IMG/VR virus record: IMGVR_UViG_3300036831_000067
Coordinates: 1 to 64,000 of that record
Length of the DNA: 64,000 nt
Origin: a virus
Strand: one strand, 5' to 3'
Below are positions 21,664-29,010 of the stretch, in pieces. The translations under genes were made by a program, and so were the position numbers. Numbering within the stretch: position 1 is the first letter of the stretch; every line of letters begins with the position of its first letter. The notes under the pieces are model-generated. The model saw only the letters and a program-made list of their open reading frames with translations. It made no database searches and was not told the DNA's origin.

Positions 21664-24215
21664 CCGCACCCTTCACCGTCAACGACCGGCGCGGTACCCG
21701 GCGCACCGCCTCCGGGCTCTACGTCGGCAACGCGGACCAGGAGTTCAGCCGGTTACGCCAGGCGGGCTACACGTTGCCCAGCTCCAGGGTGCAGGCCCGG
21801 TTGGAGGCTCGCCGGGTCGCCGACACGGTGACCGGCGGATCGATGGTCGACAGCCACAACCGGGCGATGATGTCGCAGATGCGCCGGGCCAAGATGGCCA
21901 GCCTGCGTACCGGGGCCAATATCCAGCTGGCATTGCCCAAGCTGCGTAGTCCTCTGGGCAGCCTCGAAGACAAGGGCATCCCGTTCAATGTCGAGGATCC
22001 CAAGGAATTATCCGAATGTCGCCGCTGGGCCCGGGCCTTTTACGTCACCCATGACCTGGTGCCGTTACTGGTCGACATCTATGCACGATTCCCGTTGGTG
22101 GGTCTGGAGTTCAAATCGACGGACTCGCTGATCGAGAAATTCTATACGGCCATGTTCCTGGACAATTTGGACTACGAGAATTTTCTTCCCGACTGTCTGG
22201 GCCGTGAATACTACATCGCCGGGGAAGTCACCTCGCTGGCTCATTTCAATGAGTCCCTGGGCATCTGGTCCTCCGAGGAGGTCCTCAACCCCGACTTCGT
22301 GCGGGTATCCAAGAGCGTGTTCATCGAGGAGGAGCGTGTCCAGCTGCTCGTCAAATCGATGGTCGAGAGCCTGCGCGACGGTCCCAAGGGCTCACCGTCT
22401 GAAGAGTCGCGCTCCGAGCGCGAGGAGCGCACCTTCGAGTACCGCCAGCTGGTCAAGTACTACCCCGAACTGATCCGCGCCGCCCAGCAGGACGACGGCC
22501 TGGACATCAGCCCGGCGCTGTGGAGCCGCATCGTCAACAAGGCCGCCCCGTGGGAGGACCGGGGAACCCCGTTCCTGCTGCGCTCTTACCGGACCCTGAT
22601 GATGGAGGAGAGCCTCAACGCCGCCCAGGACGCGGTAGCCGACCGGCTCTACAGCCCGATGATCCTGGCCACCCTCGGCATCGAGAACATGGGCGACGGA
22701 CTGCCCTGGATTCCCGACCAGGACGATCTCGACGCCCTGCGCGACGACATGCAGAACGCCTTGGCGGCCGATTTCAAGCTGGTCTGCCACCACATGGGTC
22801 TCAACGTCCAGAACGTGTTCGGTCGCGAGAGCGTCCCCCGATTCGACCAGGACTACGAGCGCATCGACCTCAAGCTGATGCAGGCCTGGGGGATTGGCTC
22901 GGCCTTGATCATGGGCGGTACCGCAGCGGCGGGCACCTACGCCTCCAGTGCCCTGAACCGCGAGGTCTGCGAGTTGCTGATGAAGTCCTTCCAGAAGAAG
23001 GTCATCAAGCACATCAAGCAGCGCATGGAGGTCATCGCCGAGGCCCAGGAGCACTATGCCTACGAGAAGAAGGGCGGCTACCGGCGCCCGCTGTACCGCG
23101 AGGTGGTGCAGTTCAACGAGGAGACGGGTGAAGAGGAAATCGTGAGGGTGCCCGAACTGCTGACGCCTGACGTGGAGTTCCGCACCCTCAATCTGCGCGA
23201 CGAGGCCCAGGAACGCCAGTTCATGATCATGCTCAAGGAGCACGGCCTGCCGATCTCCGATAAGAGCATGGCCATCAACACGCCGATCGATTTTGAGCAG
23301 GAATTGCCGCGCACCTCCGATGAGACCGTCGACAAGATCGTGGCCCAGGCCGAGGCACTCGGGAAGGCCCAGGAGATCGTCGACGCCAAGAAGCTGCCCT
23401 ACCCGCAGGACCTGGCCACCTTCCTCACCAACACCCTGCTGTTGCGCCAGCAGTTGGCGCAGACCCAGATCATGGAGGCCCAGGCCAAGATGGCTTCCCC
23501 GGAGGGTCAGGCCCAGGCCGCGCTGGCACAGGCCGGGGCTGGGGGAGAGCAGCAGGAGGGTGCTCAGCCCGCGCTTCCCCCCGGAATGCCGATGCCCGGC
23601 GCGGGAGCAGAGGAGGGCGGCGCCCCGCCGCAGGGTCCTATGGCTGGACCACCCCCGGCAGGCGCCCCGATGCAGATGGGGGCGGCGGTCACCAATGGAA
23701 AGCCGTCGCCCTTCACGGTGTTCGGGCCGTCGGCGGCCGCGCCCGGTGTGCTGCCACCGGAGATGGAGTTCCCTGACGCCGACACCGAGACGGAGACCAC
23801 CGTGACCCCTTCCAAACGCAACTGGGACCAGCCCATGCGCAACTGGGCCCGGCCCACCGAGAGTGACGATCTGAAGTCCAACATGCCGCGACGGGCCAAA
23901 CGAAATGGCGACGAGATCCGTCCGCTTTCCACGCTGGAGGTGGGCCCCAGCTCCCAGGGCCATTCCCGGCGCGTCACCAGAGCCCAGGTGCACGCGGCGA
24001 TTCAGCGCATGGAGGCCCAGGCCTCCCCGCCCTCGGTCGAGGAGCTGGTCAACAGTCCCAAGTTCTATGCGCTGACCAACATGGGTGCCTACGAGGGCCA
24101 GATCCGGGCGGACTTCGCCGAGATCATGGCCGGTGGCGCCGAGGATTCCCGGGATCTGCTCGAGGACACGCTGGAACGCTACGAACATCTGACGGGAGTG
24201 AGGCCGGTGTGGTAG
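21660..24215 (+). CDS. Portal protein
   Basis: The 851-residue protein is the only plausible portal in the module. It shows the usual order: an N-terminal clip/wing part with LVPLLVDIYARFPLVGLEFK, VAGxxY-like REYYIAGEVTSLAHFN, LLRSYRTLMMEESLNAAQDA, a stem-like helix region with QKKVIKHIKQRMEVIAEAQE, and a Gln/Ala/Pro-rich C-terminal extension (about 600-740). Twelve copies would form the DNA entry ring at one capsid vertex and bind the terminase. The ATGA overlap fixes the start. The long low-complexity tail is typical of large actinophage portals. Confidence 0.8.
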   Translation: MTAPFTVNDRRGTRRTASGLYVGNADQEFSRLRQAGYTLPSSRVQARLEARRVADTVTGGSMVDSHNRAMMSQMRRAKMASLRTGANIQLALPKLRSPLGSLEDKGIPFNVEDPKELSECRRWARAFYVTHDLVPLLVDIYARFPLVGLEFKSTDSLIEKFYTAMFLDNLDYENFLPDCLGREYYIAGEVTSLAHFNESLGIWSSEEVLNPDFVRVSKSVFIEEERVQLLVKSMVESLRDGPKGSPSEESRSEREERTFEYRQLVKYYPELIRAAQQDDGLDISPALWSRIVNKAAPWEDRGTPFLLRSYRTLMMEESLNAAQDAVADRLYSPMILATLGIENMGDGLPWIPDQDDLDALRDDMQNALAADFKLVCHHMGLNVQNVFGRESVPRFDQDYERIDLKLMQAWGIGSALIMGGTAAAGTYASSALNREVCELLMKSFQKKVIKHIKQRMEVIAEAQEHYAYEKKGGYRRPLYREVVQFNEETGEEEIVRVPELLTPDVEFRTLNLRDEAQERQFMIMLKEHGLPISDKSMAINTPIDFEQELPRTSDETVDKIVAQAEALGKAQEIVDAKKLPYPQDLATFLTNTLLLRQQLAQTQIMEAQAKMASPEGQAQAALAQAGAGGEQQEGAQPALPPGMPMPGAGAEEGGAPPQGPMAGPPPAGAPMQMGAAVTNGKPSPFTVFGPSAAAPGVLPPEMEFPDADTETETTVTPSKRNWDQPMRNWARPTESDDLKSNMPRRAKRNGDEIRPLSTLEVGPSSQGHSRRVTRAQVHAAIQRMEAQASPPSVEELVNSPKFYALTNMGAYEGQIRADFAEIMAGGAEDSRDLLEDTLERYEHLTGVRPVW

Positions 24216-24682
24216 CCCTACTGCGCGATCTCAAAACGGCGACGATCCGGTCCCTGCGTCTGATCGCCGGGGTGGCCGATCTAGTGGCCGATGCCTGGGC
24301 CCCTCTCGAGACTCCGCCGGTCTCGCTGACCGACGAAGTTCCCGAGATCAAGACGGCCGTCGAGGAGGTGAACCTCCCACGTGTACAGTTCGGATTGCGG
24401 TTGCCCAATGGAGAGATTGTTTGGGACACCGAGCTGTACCAAAACCGAGGACTGGCCACCACCGAGCAACGCGCAGCGTTATTGGTGGCACTGCGCCAGA
24501 CGGCGGTTGATCTAAGTTTTCCCGAGCAAGATTTTCTGGGGTTCTACGGTTGGGCCCGGCGGTTGTGCTGGCCCCGGACTGGAGAGGTGGGGGAAGAGGT
24601 CGACGTGGTTCCGATGTTCGCACCAGACCCGGTGTCGCTGGGAAGTACCAATGGAAATGTTGAAAGCCCGTTGCCCACATAG
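24209..24682 (+). CDS. Hypothetical head-module protein, 157 aa
   Basis: GTG 24209 overlaps the portal stop. The 157-residue product has a hydrophobic helix (IAGVADLVADAW), a strand pair (VQFGLRLPNGEIVWDTELYQ) and FLGFYGWARRLCW. No catalytic residues are evident. Placed between portal and the 2H phosphoesterase, so possibly a minor virion protein. Confidence 0.55.
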   Translation: MVALLRDLKTATIRSLRLIAGVADLVADAWAPLETPPVSLTDEVPEIKTAVEEVNLPRVQFGLRLPNGEIVWDTELYQNRGLATTEQRAALLVALRQTAVDLSFPEQDFLGFYGWARRLCWPRTGEVGEEVDVVPMFAPDPVSLGSTNGNVESPLPT

Positions 24683-24734
24683 GGTTCCGGAGTACGGTGT
24701 TCATGATCCCCCTCCTACAGAAAGTTGATCCGCG

Positions 24735-25031
24735 ATGCCGCGTACCACAGATGTCTACTATCTGACGCTGCCGGTAGACAGTATTGACCAGGGCACCAGT
24801 CTGGCCGATTACCTCACCAAACATGGTGTGCATGCGGAGGTGGAACTGCCGGACGGCGTGTTGTGTCCCGTCGAGGAGATGTCGGCCACCGGGTTGATCC
24901 AGCAGCTGCACCAACACTGGAAGCTCTACTGGCAACATTCCGATGCCGAGTTGTTCGGTTTGCCGGTGTTCGTCAAGCCGACTCAGGAACCGTCCGGTTG
25001 TACCGAATGTAACCGGTCGCAATGTGACTGA
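24735..25031 (+). CDS. Hypothetical protein, 98 aa
   Basis: The 98-residue acidic protein has alternating strands and helices (VYYLTLPVDSIDQG, LADYLTKHGVHAEVELP) and a C-terminal Cys pair (CTEC, then C near the end). The alpha/beta order is compatible with a ferredoxin-like fold. It overlaps the 2H phosphoesterase start by 8 bases. Function unknown. Confidence 0.55.
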   Translation: MPRTTDVYYLTLPVDSIDQGTSLADYLTKHGVHAEVELPDGVLCPVEEMSATGLIQQLHQHWKLYWQHSDAELFGLPVFVKPTQEPSGCTECNRSQCD

Positions 25032-25593
25032 TTTCTACCGGAGGGCCGACGCCTCCCAGGCGCAGGCCACCGGAGGCATGGTGGCCTTGTTCCCCCGGTC
25101 GGACTACGCCGAGATGCTGGCTGTGCCCGGTGGCGAGGACATCGATGCGCTGCACTGCACCCTGGCCTTTCTCGGCCAGGATGTCACCGACATGTCCGAC
25201 GGGAACCTGGGAGCGGCCGTGGGCGCCATCGCCGATTCCTACACCTCGATCGAGGCCAACGTCTTCGGGCACGCCATCTTCAACCCCGACGCACCCGGTG
25301 ACGGAGACGATCCGGCCGGGGTGTACTTGTTGACCGATTCCCCCGAACTGGACAAGGTCTACAACGAAATCATCGATGCCGTCGAAGGCGCCTTTCCGAT
25401 ACCCGAGCAGCACGTTCCCTGGATCCCTCACGTGACTTGCAGCTACGGGCGCCCGCCCCTGGTCGGGCAGTACACCGGGCCGATCATCTTCGACCGGCTG
25501 GGCTTCGCGTTCGCCGGTGACACCAGCTTCTACCCCCTGGTGGGGGCAAGCCTTAACGCTTCGGTAGCCAGCTTGACACCCTGGTCCCTGTAG
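25024..25593 (+). CDS. 2H phosphoesterase superfamily protein
   Basis: The 189-residue protein carries both signature H-x-T motifs: HCT at residues 44-46 (LHCTLAFLGQ) and HVT at 136-138 (WIPHVTCSYG), with the ~90-residue spacing normal for the fold. Such enzymes hydrolyse cyclic 2',3' or 3',5' phosphodiesters or ligate RNA. Phages encode them as head-module passengers and also as Acb1, which destroys CBASS cyclic nucleotides. Which applies cannot be told from the sequence. GTG 25024 is the start that keeps the overlap. The stop lies inside late motif 3. Confidence 0.85.
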   Translation: MTDFYRRADASQAQATGGMVALFPRSDYAEMLAVPGGEDIDALHCTLAFLGQDVTDMSDGNLGAAVGAIADSYTSIEANVFGHAIFNPDAPGDGDDPAGVYLLTDSPELDKVYNEIIDAVEGAFPIPEQHVPWIPHVTCSYGRPPLVGQYTGPIIFDRLGFAFAGDTSFYPLVGASLNASVASLTPWSL

Positions 25594-25620
25594 ATCGGCC
25601 GCCTCCCGCCCAAAAAAGGG
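25588..25620 (+). promoter_or_regulatory. Late-type promoter motif 3
   Basis: CTGTAG (25588-25593, including the TAG stop) and AAAAGGG (25614-25620), followed by TAGGAGG and ATG 25636. Confidence 0.6.
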
Positions 25621-25635
25621 TAGGAGGATGCCGCG

Positions 25636-28600
25636 ATGACCCAGCTTTTCACCGCACACGGCCTCGGCGACGTCATCAAGACCGATACCGTGCGTGGACG
25701 CACCAGTTACCTGGTTAAAGGCACGGGCTTTAAGGTGTGGGTGGACGCGACGAAGTGCCGTGTCGCCACCGAGGAGGGCGGCGCTGCTCCGGAACAGCTG
25801 TTCACCAACACCTTCAGCCCGGAGAAGTATCTCGATCCCGAGACGGCCATTCGCAGCGGCTCCGACGCGTTCTCTTACGAGCCGCCGATCCACGTCCAGG
25901 ACAACTCGACGACGCTGCCCTACGATCCCACTCCGCAGTTTCCCGTCGACATGTTCACCGAGCAGACCATCCAGCCCGGTGAGCAGGAGATCGACCCCGA
26001 GAAGCGGTTGTCCCCCAGCGACTCGCGCTCCCAGAGTGATCGGCGCCCAGAACACCCCTGGCCGAGCCCGGACCCTCAGCTGTTCGCGGGTGCCTATCAC
26101 CAGGCCCTCGACGAGCGCGAGAGGGGCTTCAGCCCCCAAGGCCCCTCCGGGGGCGATCTCGACCCGTTCACCACGGCCCCCCGGCTGCGTTCCGAGGACG
26201 AGCCGGTCTATCCCTTCGACAAGGTCTCCCCGCGTGGGCTGACCACCCACGAGATGGATCCTGACGAGCAGTACTGGTATCACGACCCGGAGGCCGGTGC
26301 CTGGCGCAACCCGTATCGCCACTACGAGGACATGCGCCACGTCAAGGTCAATCCGCGCGGGACCGACCGGGAGAACATGTACGGCCCGGCCTACATGGGC
26401 TCGGTGATCGACCCCAACCTGCCGACCGGCAGCTTCCACGTCGCCGGGCTCTCCGACCGTTACGCCGACATCCCGGCCGCTCGAGAGGACCCCAACGATC
26501 CGGCGGTGGCCTTCCGGGTCAACCCGCTGGCCTTCCTGCAGCGCCACGCCGCCATTCACGAGGCCCTGGATGCGCCTACCGGTGAGCTGATGGACGCGGT
26601 GCTGGCCGACCGCAGGCTGTTCATCTCGGCCTGGCGTGACGTGCACGCCAAGGCCATGCGGCTGCGCCGCGAGGGCCGGGTCCACATCAAGCAGTCCACC
26701 CCGGAGGCGATCTACGCCACCGTCCAGGGTGATCACCACTTCTACGACACGATCATCATCCGGGGCAACGTGTTCGACCTGGGCGGTCAGTCGGTCACCG
26801 CCTGGCGGTGCGGCTGCAAGTGGGGCCAGTGGGCGTTCAAGCGCAAGCTCACCTACGTCGGCCGGTTCTGCAGCCACGCCCTGGCCACCTATCACGAGAT
26901 GCAGCACCTGCACAGCCGTGGCAACGGCGGCACCGGTTTCCGCAACCCCTACACCCGCAAGCACACCTCCTCGGTGGTCGACGACTTCAAGTCCTGGGCC
27001 CGCGACAACGGCCAGCTCATCGACGAGACCAGCCTGCCCAACTTCATCTCCCAGTCCGACACGGACGAGGACGAACGGCTCACCAAGGAGCAGGTTGAGC
27101 AGCTCTACGACTACGTCGAGGGCAACCAGGAGGAGACCCCAGAACGTAAGTTCGATATCGATTACACGCTGGATCCCGACGAGGCGTATAAGACAGCCGA
27201 TGCCTTACGCACCCAGCCGCGCAGCCTGACCCCGGATCTGCAGTTCGTGCCCGAGGGCGAGGACGAGCACTTCGTCGACGTCGAGAAGGACGATCGCAAG
27301 ACCACCGGTCCCGGCCAGATCATGCACGGTGGCCAGCACAGGCTGGATGAGGCCACGGGTATCGTTTCCAACCCATATACAGGAGATGAGAGGGGCAAAT
27401 TCGAGGGGAACCCCCTCGGGCACGGCCACTGGGTTCCAGGAGACACCACTCCACAAGAGCCCGACATCGAGCACTTCGCGGCACTGCAGCGTCACTGCGA
27501 CGACAACTGCCTGCCCTACCCGTCGGAGCTGTCCCGGTTCTTGATGCACGGCGATGTCGAGGAGTTCCGCCCCGATACCGGTGAGGCTGCCGGACGATTG
27601 GACAAGTTGCGTGATCTGATTGCCGAGCCCACCGAGGACCACTTCGGTGACATGCCCGCCTACAACGACAAGATCCGTGACCTCGTCGACGAACTGCACG
27701 ACGAGGGTGTGGGCGCCGACAACCTGGTGGCCAGCCGCCGGTTCGAGGGCGACGGGTCCTTCATGGGCGAGGGTGGCGGCGACTGGATGGATCACGGGTT
27801 CGCGGGCTCGGGGTACGACCCCAAGGAGTGGTACCAGTCCTCTGATGACCCCGACGGGTACATCGAGAAGCATGAGCGCCCCCGGTTCCAGGACGTCACC
27901 AACCTGCCCGACGGCGACATCATCAAGTACAACGATTCCGACGGCCCGGTGACTAAGCCACGGGAGGCCTGGCGTCAAGCCGATGCCTGGTCGAACGAGA
28001 CTTCTTCGGCCACTCCCCCGGCCCAGAACACGGCGCCCGGTGACATGGGGGAGATGAGCGGCGGGCAGCCCCTGGTGCAGGATCCCGGGACCGAGGACCC
28101 CGGTCTTGTCACGGGCCGTAATTTCTTTGGTGACGACGATGCCGACATGGGTTTGGATGGTGTCGGGAACACTACTCCGTCGGCCACGGTGACCAATCCC
28201 GGCGACATGAGCGCGCAGACCGGCGGGGCCGGGTCGGGTGACTATATGCACCCGCAGTCCTCCGAGAACATTCAGTACTCCCAGCGGATGCAGCAGCATC
28301 GCCGCAAGCGCGCGGATAAGCCGCGCCCGCCTTCGGTGCGCCGCCTGGGCTATGACACCACCACCCTGCCCCCGGGCTGGGGAGACGTTCCCGAGAGCAG
28401 CGATGATGACGACCCGACGTCGGCGATCCCCGGGGCCGACGAACTCAAGAAGCAGATGCCCAAGATGCCCGACCTGCCGGGCACAGAGCCGGGCGCATCC
28501 CCTTCGGGCTCACCCCCGGCCGCCAGTGCGACCTCCGACGTCGCTCCCGAGCTGATGGCGGTGGCGGGCACCGGCGACCACGGCTGGCGTCGCTGTGACC

Positions 28601-29004
28601 GGCCGCCGGAGAACTTCGGCTATGACGGCCCCTCCGTCGGGTTGTCCATGCACGGGGGCACCGATGACAGCTCTGACGTGGTTCGTGACTTTCACGCGAG
28701 CATGGGTGCCCAAGCCTACGCCCGGGGTGGCGGGGGCGCCGCGCCAGCGAGTTCGCGTCAGGCCGCCATGGCGGCAGCGGGCGGTGCCCTGATGCCGGTC
28801 GGTGCCCGGGGTGGCCGCGAAGCCGGGCGCAATGCCTCCGACGCCGATATTGCGGCACGAGCCAACGAGTTCCTGATGCGTACCGCCGGGCGTAACTATC
28901 CCCCTCACGAGCAGGCCGAGTTGATGGACGAGCAGCCCGTGGGTGGGTACGGCGCACGTAATCTTGATGGCCTCGATCTTCGCGGGACTCACTATGTGCA
29001 GTAG
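25636..29004 (+). CDS. Large SWIM zinc-finger head protein, 1122 aa
   Basis: Residues 392-414 hold a SWIM-type zinc site, C392-x-C394 then C412-x-H414 (WRCGCKWGQW ... RFCSHAL), preceded by FYDTIIIRGNVFDLGG, the usual lead-in strand. The remainder is acidic and low-complexity: a Pro/Glu-rich N-terminal part, a region around 600-830 with FAALQRHCDDNCLPYP, and Gly/Ala-rich C-terminus. SWIM domains bind DNA or proteins; in a head module this may organise packaged DNA or the capsid interior. No enzyme domain is evident. It precedes the capsid protease, from which it is separated by 6 bases. Confidence 0.65.
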   Translation: MTQLFTAHGLGDVIKTDTVRGRTSYLVKGTGFKVWVDATKCRVATEEGGAAPEQLFTNTFSPEKYLDPETAIRSGSDAFSYEPPIHVQDNSTTLPYDPTPQFPVDMFTEQTIQPGEQEIDPEKRLSPSDSRSQSDRRPEHPWPSPDPQLFAGAYHQALDERERGFSPQGPSGGDLDPFTTAPRLRSEDEPVYPFDKVSPRGLTTHEMDPDEQYWYHDPEAGAWRNPYRHYEDMRHVKVNPRGTDRENMYGPAYMGSVIDPNLPTGSFHVAGLSDRYADIPAAREDPNDPAVAFRVNPLAFLQRHAAIHEALDAPTGELMDAVLADRRLFISAWRDVHAKAMRLRREGRVHIKQSTPEAIYATVQGDHHFYDTIIIRGNVFDLGGQSVTAWRCGCKWGQWAFKRKLTYVGRFCSHALATYHEMQHLHSRGNGGTGFRNPYTRKHTSSVVDDFKSWARDNGQLIDETSLPNFISQSDTDEDERLTKEQVEQLYDYVEGNQEETPERKFDIDYTLDPDEAYKTADALRTQPRSLTPDLQFVPEGEDEHFVDVEKDDRKTTGPGQIMHGGQHRLDEATGIVSNPYTGDERGKFEGNPLGHGHWVPGDTTPQEPDIEHFAALQRHCDDNCLPYPSELSRFLMHGDVEEFRPDTGEAAGRLDKLRDLIAEPTEDHFGDMPAYNDKIRDLVDELHDEGVGADNLVASRRFEGDGSFMGEGGGDWMDHGFAGSGYDPKEWYQSSDDPDGYIEKHERPRFQDVTNLPDGDIIKYNDSDGPVTKPREAWRQADAWSNETSSATPPAQNTAPGDMGEMSGGQPLVQDPGTEDPGLVTGRNFFGDDDADMGLDGVGNTTPSATVTNPGDMSAQTGGAGSGDYMHPQSSENIQYSQRMQQHRRKRADKPRPPSVRRLGYDTTTLPPGWGDVPESSDDDDPTSAIPGADELKKQMPKMPDLPGTEPGASPSGSPPAASATSDVAPELMAVAGTGDHGWRRCDRPPENFGYDGPSVGLSMHGGTDDSSDVVRDFHASMGAQAYARGGGGAAPASSRQAAMAAAGGALMPVGARGGREAGRNASDADIAARANEFLMRTAGRNYPPHEQAELMDEQPVGGYGARNLDGLDLRGTHYVQ

Positions 29005-29010
29005 CCGCGC

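Noticed and set aside
22392-24188. Long open frame on the - strand opposite portal
   Set aside because: Shadow of the portal gene with His/Leu/Gly-rich composition typical of antisense frames in GC-rich DNA.
24973-26964. Long open frame on the - strand, 663 codons
   Set aside because: Covers the 3' end of three sense genes and their promoter motif, so it cannot be a separate gene; composition is antisense-like.
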